Below are positions 26,391 to 34,469 of a stretch of DNA of 64,000 nucleotides, in pieces. The notes under the pieces are model-generated. The model saw only the letters and a list, made by a program, of their open reading frames with translations. It was not told the DNA's origin and did no database searches. Position 1 is the stretch's first letter; each line of letters opens with the position of its first letter. The translations under genes and the position numbers were made by a program. Source of the stretch: Nitrospirota bacterium (lineage in GTDB: Bacteria; Nitrospirota; Nitrospiria; Nitrospirales; Nitrospiraceae); NCBI GenBank assembly GCA_040757595.1, contig JBFLWP010000003.1, positions 166,873 through 230,872 on the forward strand. Direction: 5' to 3'.

Positions 26391-27095
26391 ATGACGGAAT
26401 TCTGGGAGACGGCGTTGCTGGGCCCGCTGGAAGATCTGGGCCGGAGGGTGTTGGCGCTGCTGCCGAATCTGCTCGCGATGGGCATCATCCTGTCTGCCGG
26501 GCTCGTGGCAGCTTGGGGGCTCGGGTCCCTCATCGAGCGGTTTCTCCGCGTGGTCGGGCTGGACCATCTGTGCAACCGCCTCGGCGTGAACGCCGCGCTG
26601 GCGCGGGGAGGCGTGAAGGCCGATCCGTCGCATCTGGTCGGGCGTGCGGCCTACTGGAGCACGGTAATCTTCGCGACGATGGCCAGCCTCGAGGCGCTGA
26701 ACCTCCAGCCGGTCAACCAGTTTACGCGCGCGCTGCTGGCGTACATCCCGCACCTGTTTACCGCCGCCTTGATTCTGACTGCCGGCTACCTGCTCTCCAA
26801 CTTCATCTCGCAGGCGGTTCTCATTGCCGCGGTGAACGCCGGCCTGCGGCCTGCCCGCCTGGTCGCGGCCTGTTCGCGCTGGGGCGTGCAACTGGTGGCC
26901 GCCGCCATGGCGCTCGAGCAGCTCGGCATCGCGCAACAGATCGTGGTGGTCGGGTTCGGCCTTGCGTTTGGCGGTGTGGTACTGGCCGTGGCGCTGGCCT
27001 TCGGCCTCGGCGCGAGGGATCTGGCCCGGCAGTTCCTGGAGCGGCAGTTCGGCAGAGGCGGAGAACAGAACAAGGACGACCTCACACACCTCTGA
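26391..27095 (+). CDS. MscS-like membrane protein lacking the channel vestibule domain
   Basis: Four or five membrane helices (about residues 18-40, 80-100, 108-140, 160-180, 185-208) with Gly/Ala-rich packing segments similar to the TM-helix repeat found in MscS-related proteins. It ends at 234 residues without the soluble beta domain of true MscS. The ribosome binding site gggaggaggagacc is strong. Between the osmolyte glycosyltransferases and the phosphatase, it may help osmolyte or ion release on down-shock; this is inferred from position only. Confidence 0.7.
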   Translation: MTEFWETALLGPLEDLGRRVLALLPNLLAMGIILSAGLVAAWGLGSLIERFLRVVGLDHLCNRLGVNAALARGGVKADPSHLVGRAAYWSTVIFATMASLEALNLQPVNQFTRALLAYIPHLFTAALILTAGYLLSNFISQAVLIAAVNAGLRPARLVAACSRWGVQLVAAAMALEQLGIAQQIVVVGFGLAFGGVVLAVALAFGLGARDLARQFLERQFGRGGEQNKDDLTHL

Positions 27096-27123
27096 TGGGG
27101 CTCGGGGCTAGGGGAGGAACCTT

Positions 27124-27966
27124 CTAACCCCATTTTTGAAGCAGGAGTTGGCGGACCGCCTGGTTCCAGCCGGCCGGGCCGATCCCCGGTGCGCGGAGCA
27201 GGTTCGGCAACGACGCCTCTGGGTCGTACGATCCGTCCGGGCGTCGGACCAGTACCGGCCGGTCCACGACGGCCAGCATGGGGAGGTCGTTGAGGCTGTC
27301 GCCGATCCCCGCGGTCACGAGCCGGTCTCCGCCGGGGGCGAGCCGGCGATAGGCGTCGATCAGGAGGCGACAGGCGCGCCCCTTGTCGCCGTCCCCCGTC
27401 AAGTGGAAGAACCGCCCCCCTCGCGTGCAGCGAAGCCCCCGCGCCTCGGCTTGCTTGCCGATCTCCTTCAGCGGCGCAGCTCGTCCCTCGACCACGAAGG
27501 GCTCGTCATATTCCCGTTGCTTTGCCAGGGCGGCGTCGGCGAGCGAAAGTCCCGTGCGGGATGCGATCTCGCCGACGGCCATGTCCCCGAACCCGCGCAG
27601 CGGGCAGCCGAGGGCCTTGGCGATTTCCCTCAGGGCCGAACGCAGGCGCTCGTAGGAAACGCCGAGCTCGATCACCTGGTACGGCCCGCGGTACGCCGCT
27701 CCCGCCACGGGCCCGCCGAAGTACCCGGTGGGGATCACGACGGCCCCGCCGTTTTCGACGACGAAGGGATGCCGATGCTCCAGGCGATACCGGATCGACT
27801 CGATCTCCGCCCTGGTCTTGCTCGAGACCAGGACGAGGGGTGCCCCGCTGGCCCGCAGCGCGCCGAGCGCTTCCCTGGCGGCAGCGAACGAGTAGGAGCG
27901 GGCGTCCAGCAAGCTCCCGTCGAGGTCCGTGAAGACGACCAGTCGCGTTGGCACAAAGCACTCCAC
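27124..27966 (-). CDS. mannosyl-/glucosyl-3-phosphoglycerate phosphatase (HAD superfamily)
   Basis: A HAD hydrolase of the MpgP/Cof type. Motif I is FTDLDGSLL (Asp14, Asp16), motif II SSKTR, and motif IV GIGDSLNDLPML; the cap region has VVENGGAV, FFHLTGDGDKG and GGRFFHL, typical of mannosyl-3-phosphoglycerate phosphatases. It would remove the phosphate from the glycosyl-3-phosphoglycerate made by the adjacent glycosyltransferases. Start is GTG at 27966; a GTG four codons later is also possible. It is convergent with the plus-strand operon. Confidence 0.85.
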   Translation of the reverse strand: MECFVPTRLVVFTDLDGSLLDARSYSFAAAREALGALRASGAPLVLVSSKTRAEIESIRYRLEHRHPFVVENGGAVVIPTGYFGGPVAGAAYRGPYQVIELGVSYERLRSALREIAKALGCPLRGFGDMAVGEIASRTGLSLADAALAKQREYDEPFVVEGRAAPLKEIGKQAEARGLRCTRGGRFFHLTGDGDKGRACRLLIDAYRRLAPGGDRLVTAGIGDSLNDLPMLAVVDRPVLVRRPDGSYDPEASLPNLLRAPGIGPAGWNQAVRQLLLQKWG

Positions 27967-28081
27967 CGTGGGGTGGCGACGACACCTTACCTGGAACGGA
28001 CTGCCGGCACAACTCCGGGCCAGGATTGACTTCGCCGGGGCGGACGATTCACACTGCCCGCTCTATCCGAGCCGTGTGAGC

Positions 28082-28495
28082 ATGGGGCTTGTCCGCCTGA
28101 ACGCAGTCCTCGGCGCCGTCGTGGTGACGGTCGGCTTCTGGCTGATCTGGAGCGATCTGGCGCCGACGGTCGCGGCAGCCTTCGCGCTGGCTGTCGCCTG
28201 GTTCCTGGCCTGGCGGGGCAGGGGGCCCCGGCATACTGGCCAGCCCGTGGCCGGCCAGATGGGGGGAGGGGCCGCCGCGGTCTGGGCCTGGGCGACCCTC
28301 CTGTTGGGAATCGAGTGCGTCGCCTGGCCGTTCGTCACGATGGTCCAGATCAGAATGGTCACGGACCAGCCGTCTGAGACGCAGATGGGGGAGATCCTCC
28401 GGGCGGTGCTGTTCGGGGTCTTCTCCGGCGTCTTCTGGATGACTCTCTCCTACGGCATCTTCAAGCGGATGGTGTGGAAGAACACGGAGGTCTGA
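28082..28495 (+). CDS. small integral membrane protein, function unknown
   Basis: 137 residues with about four hydrophobic helices (5-22, 25-43, 63-82, 104-126) and a polar Arg/Gly loop between the second and third. No family recognised. The ATG at 28082 is used; GTG at 28076 is equally possible. TTGACT at 28026-28031 followed by CACACT after 18 bases may be its promoter. Convergent with priA. Confidence 0.6.
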   Translation: MGLVRLNAVLGAVVVTVGFWLIWSDLAPTVAAAFALAVAWFLAWRGRGPRHTGQPVAGQMGGGAAAVWAWATLLLGIECVAWPFVTMVQIRMVTDQPSETQMGEILRAVLFGVFSGVFWMTLSYGIFKRMVWKNTEV

Positions 28496-28546
28496 AGTTC
28501 GAAGGGAACCGGCAGGCTTCAGCGTTCCTGCTTCTGCCTTGTTGGG

Positions 28547-30700
28547 TTAGCCCATCTCCACCGGATCCACGTCCACCTCGAACTTCACGTTCCGCACGGT
28601 CCTCTCCGATTCCAATTGGTCCAGCGTGACTCTGACGGTCCGACGCGCCGCTTCGGCGTCGGCCGACTTCACGAGCAAATGCCAGCGGTGCCGGCCCCGG
28701 AGCTGCGCGTGCGGGGCGGGGATGGGGCCCATGATGGTCACCTCGTCCGGGGGCCGGCTTGGCGCGGCAGCCCTGAGCCGGTTCGCCCACCCCTCTGCCG
28801 CCCGCTGCACCAGCCTGGGGTTCTTCCCTGAAACATGCAGGCTGATGAGGTGAGTGAAGGGCGGATAGCCCAGGGCCTGGCGGAAGGCCGATTCCTGCTC
28901 GTAGAAGAGGCCCGGCTGCTGGCCGGCGACGGCGGCGATCGCATGGTGGGTGGGCAGGTAGGTCTGGAGGAGGACCTGGCCGCCAGCCTGGCCAGGAAGG
29001 GCCAGGCCCACGGCTTCCTGCAGCATGTGGAAGGTCCGTTCCGCGGCCCGGAAGTCCGGCAGGTGGAGCCCGGCATCCGCATGGGGAAGGCCCACCAGCT
29101 CCACTCGGGGCAGGGGCGGACCCTGAAAGAGCATCTGGGTGCCGATCAACACGTCCAGCTCGCCGCCCGCGGCGCGCCGGCGGATCGCCTCCGCTTGTCC
29201 CTGCGTGCGGGCCGTGTCCTTGTCGAGCCGTCCGATCCGGGCGGTAGGAAAGAGCCGCCGCAAGTCCTCCTCGAGCCGTTCCGTTCCGAACCCGATCGGA
29301 TCGAGTTGCGCCGCACGGCAGGCCGGGCAGGTGTCGGGAATCGGCTGTGAAGCCCCGCAGGAGTGGCAGGCGAGCCGTCCGCTCCGCCGGTAGAGGGTGA
29401 GCGCGACGCTGCAGCGAGAGCAGCGTGGAACGGCGCCGCAGTCCCGGCAGAGCAACGCCGGGGCGAATCCCTTCCGGTTCAGGAAGAGGATCACGCTCAG
29501 CCGGCCTGTACGAGCTTCGAGGGCCGTGCGGATGGCTGCGATCAGCGGTGGGGTCAGGAGCGTGCCGTGGGGCGTCCGGCGGAGGTCGATGAGTTGGAGG
29601 TTCGGGACGTTGGAAGGACTCTCGGCGTCCAAGGTCAGCCTCGCCTCGGAAGCGACCAGGCGCATGGCCTCCAGTGACGGATGAGAGGAGCCGAGCAGGA
29701 GAACCGCCCCATGCTGCTCGGCGCGGAGCCTCGCGACGCCCCCCGCATGGTACCGGGGTTCCTGCTCTTCTTTGAGCGCCGCGTCGTCTTCACGGTCCAC
29801 GTAGAGCAAGCCCAACGAATCGAGCGGGGCGAAGACGGCCGACCTCGTGCCGATGACCACTCGCACGGCCCCGGATCTGATCCGTTCCCAAGCCTCGTTG
29901 CGCTGGGCGGGGGCCAGGCCGCCGTGAAGCAGCGCGACCCGCTCGCCCCATCGGGCCCGGGCGAGCTGTGCCAGCATGACGGCGTGCGAGACTTCCGGAG
30001 TGATGGCCAGCACGGATCGGTCCCGATCCAGGGTCTTGCCCGTCAAATCCATCAGGCAGGCGAGCCGGACCCCGGCAGGCGCCTGGACGAGCCACGTCGC
30101 ATAGCGCGGAGAGGCCAATGCGGCAGAGAGTCGGTCCTGCCAGGCTTCGGGGACTGGGGGGAGGGCCGTGGTCTGAGACGTCGTCGCCTCCTCCGTTCGG
30201 TCGGCAGGGCGTGCCGGCGCGCCGCGCCGGCGCGATCGGGGCGATTTGGCGGCGGATGAGGCGGATATGGCGGGAAGGGCGAGACGGAGACATTGCCCCC
30301 AGGGGGCCAGGTACCGGTCGGCGACTAGGCGGGTCAGCTCCAAGAGCTCTGGCGGGACTTCCGTTGGGCTTGTCCCATCGGCCGGAGGCAGGATTTCGCG
30401 CAAGCGCCCGATGCTCGGCCCCCCGGCCCCCACGGTGCCGGTGAGTCGCTCGGGGAGCGCGACGATGACGCCCTGAATCCGGCTGGGGCCGAAGGGAACA
30501 AGGACCAGACTGCCGACCCCGACTTGCCCGCGCAGCCGGTCCGGGATCAGATAGGTGAACGACCGGTACAGGTGGCGCGGAACGACGACTTCTGCGTACC
30601 GACCCGGGTGGATCTGGTCAGGTGTCGCCGGCTCGGGGGAACGGGGATCAGGCGTTCGGTCTGTGCGGACGGGCTGAGCGGCGCGGCCGGACCGGAGCAT
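28547..30700 (-). CDS. priA: primosomal protein N' (PriA-like) with degenerate helicase motifs
   Basis: PriA restarts stalled replication forks. The N-terminal DNA-binding domain (RHLYRSFTYLIPDRL) and the eight-Cys zinc region (CRDCGAVPRCSRC ... CHSCG ... CPAC) are intact, as are GTRSAVFAP and GTQMLFQG. The ATPase motifs are not: the Walker A is shortened to MDLTGKT (near residue 220), the usual DEEH reads DRED (near 303), and the GRAGR arginine finger is replaced by LALPGQAGG. 717 residues from the ATG at 30700; a TTG five codons earlier is possible. Likely a PriA that loads the primosome without helicase activity. Confidence 0.88.
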   Translation of the reverse strand: MLRSGRAAQPVRTDRTPDPRSPEPATPDQIHPGRYAEVVVPRHLYRSFTYLIPDRLRGQVGVGSLVLVPFGPSRIQGVIVALPERLTGTVGAGGPSIGRLREILPPADGTSPTEVPPELLELTRLVADRYLAPWGQCLRLALPAISASSAAKSPRSRRRGAPARPADRTEEATTSQTTALPPVPEAWQDRLSAALASPRYATWLVQAPAGVRLACLMDLTGKTLDRDRSVLAITPEVSHAVMLAQLARARWGERVALLHGGLAPAQRNEAWERIRSGAVRVVIGTRSAVFAPLDSLGLLYVDREDDAALKEEQEPRYHAGGVARLRAEQHGAVLLLGSSHPSLEAMRLVASEARLTLDAESPSNVPNLQLIDLRRTPHGTLLTPPLIAAIRTALEARTGRLSVILFLNRKGFAPALLCRDCGAVPRCSRCSVALTLYRRSGRLACHSCGASQPIPDTCPACRAAQLDPIGFGTERLEEDLRRLFPTARIGRLDKDTARTQGQAEAIRRRAAGGELDVLIGTQMLFQGPPLPRVELVGLPHADAGLHLPDFRAAERTFHMLQEAVGLALPGQAGGQVLLQTYLPTHHAIAAVAGQQPGLFYEQESAFRQALGYPPFTHLISLHVSGKNPRLVQRAAEGWANRLRAAAPSRPPDEVTIMGPIPAPHAQLRGRHRWHLLVKSADAEAARRTVRVTLDQLESERTVRNVKFEVDVDPVEMG

Positions 30701-30758
30701 GGACCATTCTAGCAAGCGGGGGAGCAGGGGACAATCGTGCGGTCGTGGCGGTTCTCGG

Positions 30759-32165
30759 TTATGGCGCAGGCGGCGTGGAGGCAGGGGGCGCTGCGGTCTG
30801 CGGCTGGGCCGGGGCGGGAGGAGGTGCCTCGGCTGGGCCGCCCGGCGCTGACGGAGGGGCCGGCGACTCCATCGGAAGCAGGACGATCTCGATTCGACGG
30901 TTTTGCTTTCGTCCCGCTTCCGTCTTGTTGTTGGCCACCGGCTTGGTGTCGCCGTGGCCCACCGCGGACAGGGTGGACGGGTCGACTCCTTCCTCTTCGA
31001 CCAGGTACTTCACGACGCCGGCCGCCCTGGCTTCGGAGAGTTCCTGGTTGCCGGGGAACAGCCCTTTCAGCGACGGACCGATCGGGCGGTCGTCCGCATG
31101 GCCTTCGATCCGCGCCCGTTTGTCCGGGATCTGCTTGAGGATCTCGCCGATGCGTTTGAGGATCGGGAGCCCCTTCGGCTTGACCGGGGCCTCGCCCGGG
31201 TCGAACTCCAGTTGTCGAGCCAGGTCAGCCAGCAAGGCCTCGGGGGATTGCTGACCAGCCTGCGCCTCCTGCGGAGCCTCTTTCGCCTCCGATTCCCGGC
31301 TGGCGCTCTCCAGCCGCTCCAGTTCTTCGCTCACCGATTCTGCGGGTGCAGCCCCTTCGGCGCCCTTTGCCAATTCCTTCGCCACAGGCGGCTTGAACGT
31401 CACTCGGTCGCCTTTCAGGAACGGGACCAACGAGCGGACGATTTGCGTGGTGGCGGTGGACTCCTCCACGGCCAGAACCTTGATCTCGCCGATGAGACGC
31501 ATGGGCAGGCCGGTCGTGACCCGGAAGACCTCGAGCCGATCCCCGACGTAGAGCCCGTCCCTCCGACCCTGGTCGATGTACACTGCCTGGCCCTGTCCGA
31601 TGAGGAAGTGCTGGGGCGGGATCGCCACGATGGTGCCCTGGGCGACGGGTGGCTGCCGGCCGGCCGGCGCCGCCTCCGGAGGCGGCGGGGGAACAAACTG
31701 CATGGCGCTGTCCCCGGGGGTGATGGGTCCATAGGCGCGGACGATGCGGACGGACGCCAGATCCTGCGTGACTTTCGTGACGTTGACGATGCCGACGATC
31801 GCATACAGGTTGCCCAGGAGCTGGCCGGTGAAGGGATGGAACACCTCGGAGATCCGGCGATAGATGGTGAGGGCGTCGCCCGCGGCGACCTGGCGCGAAC
31901 CGCTCAAGCGGAGAAAGATCGCCTCGTTGGCCCCAAGCAGGATTCGGTTGCCGCCCGAGACGGTGTCACCGGAAATCTGGCTGACAACCCCGTCCTGCGG
32001 AAGGGATGGGCGGATGAATCCGGCGGCGAAGGCCAGGGCCGGCTCCCCGACCCGCACACGGTCCACGCCGGTTTTTTGATCCGGAGGTTCACACAAGGCG
32101 GGCGCAGTCCAGAGCAGGATCCATCCGAGGGTGCTGAGCAGTGTGCAGAGGCGAAATGTGGTCAT
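30759..32165 (-). CDS. exported protein with C-terminal OmpA/MotB domain
   Basis: A signal peptide (core LLSTLGWILLWTAPALC) is followed by two beta-rich segments (about residues 90-270) and a Glu/Ala-rich linker. A peptidoglycan-binding OmpA domain follows (ARIEGHADDRPIG, LSEARAAGVVKYLV, SAVGHGDTKPVANN, KQNRRIEIVL), then a Pro/Ala tail. It probably ties an envelope structure to the cell wall. The start at 32165 (MTTFRLCTLL) is chosen over an earlier in-frame codon because a promoter ends just upstream. 468 residues. Confidence 0.85.
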   Translation of the reverse strand: MTTFRLCTLLSTLGWILLWTAPALCEPPDQKTGVDRVRVGEPALAFAAGFIRPSLPQDGVVSQISGDTVSGGNRILLGANEAIFLRLSGSRQVAAGDALTIYRRISEVFHPFTGQLLGNLYAIVGIVNVTKVTQDLASVRIVRAYGPITPGDSAMQFVPPPPPEAAPAGRQPPVAQGTIVAIPPQHFLIGQGQAVYIDQGRRDGLYVGDRLEVFRVTTGLPMRLIGEIKVLAVEESTATTQIVRSLVPFLKGDRVTFKPPVAKELAKGAEGAAPAESVSEELERLESASRESEAKEAPQEAQAGQQSPEALLADLARQLEFDPGEAPVKPKGLPILKRIGEILKQIPDKRARIEGHADDRPIGPSLKGLFPGNQELSEARAAGVVKYLVEEEGVDPSTLSAVGHGDTKPVANNKTEAGRKQNRRIEIVLLPMESPAPPSAPGGPAEAPPPAPAQPQTAAPPASTPPAP

Positions 32166-32186
32166 GCGATTCCAAGCAATGCCGCC

Positions 32187-32214
32187 ACGATAGCAAAACA
32201 CAGGCGGTTGTCAA
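32187..32214 (-). promoter_or_regulatory. sigma70-type promoter (minus strand)
   Basis: On the minus strand TTGACA (32214-32209), a 16-base spacer and TATCGT (32192-32187), about 20 bases upstream of the OmpA-domain gene. Confidence 0.6.
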
Positions 32215-32260
32215 GCAAAGTCCGAAGCCGATGCGCTCCCAGGCTTGCTGCCGCCGTGGT

Positions 32261-32290
32261 TTGCGTTTCGGTTTCGGAGGGTGCTACGCT
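32261..32290 (+). promoter_or_regulatory. possible sigma70-type promoter
   Basis: TTGCGT (32261-32266), an 18-base spacer and TACGCT (32285-32290), 39 bases before the small basic protein gene and divergent from the OmpA-domain gene. Confidence 0.45.
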
Positions 32291-32328
32291 TGACCGCGGC
32301 CATTCATCCGTCCGGCTCGGAGGGAACG

Positions 32329-32520
32329 ATGAGCGAGACGACGAGACCCCAAGCTCAACAGGACCGTCCGGCGTCCCCCAGACGCCGCATCGAGACCCAG
32401 ATCCCTCGGCGCAAGAAGGCCAAAGCTGTGCCGCCGTTCGAGGCGGAATGGGAAGCAGCGTCGGGCCGGCCCCCAGCCGATCTCCGCACCCCGCCAGACA
32501 GGATGAAGCGGTCTCGCTAG
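32329..32520 (+). CDS. small Pro/Arg/Lys-rich protein (63 aa)
   Basis: It starts MSETTRPQAQQDRPASPRRR after the ribosome binding site cggagggaacg. Highly basic, with RRRIETQIPRRKKAK and a Pro-rich second half; no secondary structure or family is evident. Promoter, binding site and typical codon use support a real gene. It could bind nucleic acid by its charge, but this is a guess. Confidence 0.5.
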   Translation: MSETTRPQAQQDRPASPRRRIETQIPRRKKAKAVPPFEAEWEAASGRPPADLRTPPDRMKRSR

Positions 32521-32746
32521 ACCTCACAGCCGGCCATCGTGGCAAACCCTCTTCGATCCAAGCTGCGGGAACAGGCCAGCCGTTCGCAACCATAGAGAAA
32601 ATAAGGAGATATAATTCTTGATCGAAAGCCGTGTAGGGCTTTCGGGAGGGGCGCCGTTAGGTCCTTTGTTCGCTTGATCTTGCGCGGAGGGAGAGTCTAA
32701 GATGCCGAATCTCCGTTGGAAGTCAAGGTGTTGGACGTGAGGTGAC
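32521..32746 (+). promoter_or_regulatory. nuo operon leader with -10 element and hairpins
   Basis: An AT-rich patch contains TATAAT (32610-32615) with no good -35 at 17 bases. Downstream are a perfect hairpin CGAAAGCC (32623-32630) / GGCTTTCG (32637-32644) and a second possible stem pairing CGGAG-containing sequence near 32681 with TCTCCG near 32710. nuoA starts at 32747. This is the likely transcription start region and structured leader of the 14-kb operon. Confidence 0.5.
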
Positions 32747-33130
32747 ATGAGCGGGATGGAGCTGCTCCTTGAGTATTTAGGCCGCTACTTCCCGGTTCTG
32801 CTGTTCATCGTGATCGCGCTGGCCTTCGGCGTGGTCACGTTGGTCATCAGCTATTTGGTCCAGCCCAAGTATCCGGAACCGGAGAAGCTCAGCGCCTACG
32901 AATGCGGCAGCGAGCCCTTCTCCGATGCCCGGATGCCCTTCCCCGTCCGCTATTACATCTTCGCGATGCTGTTCGTCATCTTCGATATCGAGGTGATCTT
33001 CCTGTATCCCTGGGCGGTCGTCTTCGACAAGATCGGGCTCATCGGTCTGGTCGAGATGCTGATCTTCATCGGCCTGTTCCTGGTCGCCTACGTGTACGCG
33101 TGGCGCAAAGGCGCGCTGGAGTGGGACTGA
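32747..33130 (+). CDS. nuoA: NADH-quinone oxidoreductase subunit A
   Basis: Three membrane helices (about residues 12-37, 67-90, 97-117) and the conserved loop with the reactive Cys in YECGSEPFSDA. 127 residues; ATG at 32747 or 32756. NuoA helps form the quinone-binding site at the junction of the membrane and peripheral arms of complex I. First gene of nuoABCDGIJKLMMN. Confidence 0.96.
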   Translation: MSGMELLLEYLGRYFPVLLFIVIALAFGVVTLVISYLVQPKYPEPEKLSAYECGSEPFSDARMPFPVRYYIFAMLFVIFDIEVIFLYPWAVVFDKIGLIGLVEMLIFIGLFLVAYVYAWRKGALEWD

Positions 33131-33288
33131 ATGGGTGACGGGTGACGCGTGATGAGTGACGGACGACGCGGGGATGGGGCGACACGGGGACTCGGAGATG
33201 GAGATCGCCGCGTCGCCCCCTCGCCGTGTCTCCGCGTCGGTTCATTGGCGTGGCACTTGTCACGCATCACCGAACACGGGGCTTCGAG
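33131..33288. repeat. compound heptad-word inverted repeat, nuoA-nuoB junction
   Basis: Outer words GGGTGAC, GGGTGAC, GCGTGAT, GAGTGAC, GGACGAC on the left and TTGTCAC, GCATCAC on the right. A second, longer inverted repeat is nested inside, with GGCGACACGG opposite CCGTGTC and GGGGCGA opposite TCGCCCC. The predicted RNA is a long stem just before nuoB. Confidence 0.7.
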
Positions 33289-33804
33289 ATGGGCTTGATC
33301 CAGATCGGACGGCACGAGAAGGATGGGCAACTGGACGTGATCACCACGACGGTCGAGAAGGCCGTCAACTGGGCACGCAAGGGCTCGCTCTGGCCCATGA
33401 CGTTCGGGCTCGCCTGCTGTGCGATCGAGATGATCGCGGCCGTCTCCTCCCGCTACGACATGGACCGGTACGGGGCTGGCGTCTTCCGGGCGTCGCCGCG
33501 CCAGTCCGACCTGATGATCGTGGCCGGCACGGTCTGTCGCCGGATGGCGCCCGTGATCCGCAAGATCTACGATCAGATGCCGGAACCCAAGTACGTGATC
33601 GCCATGGGGTCCTGCGCGACCTCCGGCAACATCTACGACAGTTACAGCGTCGTCCAGGGCGTGGACCGGTTCGTGCCGGTGGACATCTACGTGCCCGGCT
33701 GCCCGCCCACGCCCGAAGCTCTGTTCGACGGCATCCTCAAGCTGCAGGAGCGGATCATGCAGAAGCGGGTCTTCACCAAGCAGCCGGACGCCGTCAAAGC
33801 GTGA
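33289..33804 (+). CDS. nuoB: NADH-quinone oxidoreductase subunit B
   Basis: It carries cluster N2, the last iron-sulfur cluster before quinone. The four ligand cysteines are seen in [17 protein letters not shown] and [10 protein letters not shown]. 171 residues from the ATG at 33289 ([14 protein letters not shown]); an in-frame GTG-type start further up lies in the repeat and is rejected. Confidence 0.96.
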   Translation: MGLIQIGRHEKDGQLDVITTTVEKAVNWARKGSLWPMTFGLACCAIEMIAAVSSRYDMDRYGAGVFRASPRQSDLMIVAGTVCRRMAPVIRKIYDQMPEPKYVIAMGSCATSGNIYDSYSVVQGVDRFVPVDIYVPGCPPTPEALFDGILKLQERIMQKRVFTKQPDAVKA

Positions 33805-33887
33805 TGGGTGATGAGCGATGGGTAACGGGTTGAAAAGCGGTCCGGAGATTTTTCCCTCTGCGTCACGCATCACCCATCACGATAGTT
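33805..33887. repeat. heptad-word inverted repeat, nuoB-nuoC junction
   Basis: Left words GTGATGG, GTGATGA, GCGATGG, GTAACGG; right words GTCACGC, ATCACCC, ATCACGA. The loop is about 25 bases. Confidence 0.75.
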
Positions 33888-33891
33888 TGAG

Positions 33892-34383
33892 ATGCATCCG
33901 ATAGCCGAGCGCATCCAGCAGAAGTTTCCCGAGTCCTTCGTTCAGGCCGTGGAGTGGCGCGGGGATTTGGCCGTGACCGTCAAACGGGAGGCCCTCCACG
34001 GCGTGGCGCGATTCCTCCACGACGACCCGGGGATGGATTTCGACTACATCGTCCACGTGAGCTCGGTGGACTGGCCGGACGACGAGGGGCGGTTCGAAGT
34101 CGTCTACGAGTTCTATTCGATCCGGAAGCGGCATCGGATCCGGCTGAAGACCCGCGTGCCCGAGGCCGATTGCACGGTGGACTCCCTGACGGACATCTGG
34201 AAGGGCGCCAACTTCATGGAGCGCGAGGTCTACGACATGATGGGCATCCGGTTCCGCAACCACCCGGACCTGCGCCGCATCCTGATGCCGGACGATTATT
34301 CCGAAGGGTACCCGCTCCGGAAAGACTTTCCGGTGCAGGGAAAGGGGTGGCGGGACACGTTCGAGTTCCTGAACGAGACATAG
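33892..34383 (+). CDS. nuoC: NADH-quinone oxidoreductase subunit C
   Basis: A peripheral-arm subunit in contact with NuoD. The family signature is EREVYDMMGIRFRNHPDLRR followed by ILMPDDYSEGYPLRKDF. 163 residues; a separate gene, not fused to nuoD as in E. coli. Confidence 0.95.
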   Translation: MHPIAERIQQKFPESFVQAVEWRGDLAVTVKREALHGVARFLHDDPGMDFDYIVHVSSVDWPDDEGRFEVVYEFYSIRKRHRIRLKTRVPEADCTVDSLTDIWKGANFMEREVYDMMGIRFRNHPDLRRILMPDDYSEGYPLRKDFPVQGKGWRDTFEFLNET

Positions 34384-34466
34384 TGTTGAATTGTGAATTT
34401 TGAGTTTTGAATTGGCTGGAGCCTGATAACTAAACACTCAAAACTACAAACTCCAAACTTTTTCTA
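34384..34466. repeat. heptad-word inverted repeat, nuoC-nuoD junction
   Basis: Left words TGTTGAA, TTGTGAA, TTTTGAG, TTTTGAA; right words TAAACAC, TCAAAAC, TACAAAC, TCCAAAC. The AT-rich vocabulary differs from the other copies, yet the arms remain complementary. Confidence 0.75.
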
Positions 34467-34469
34467 CGC

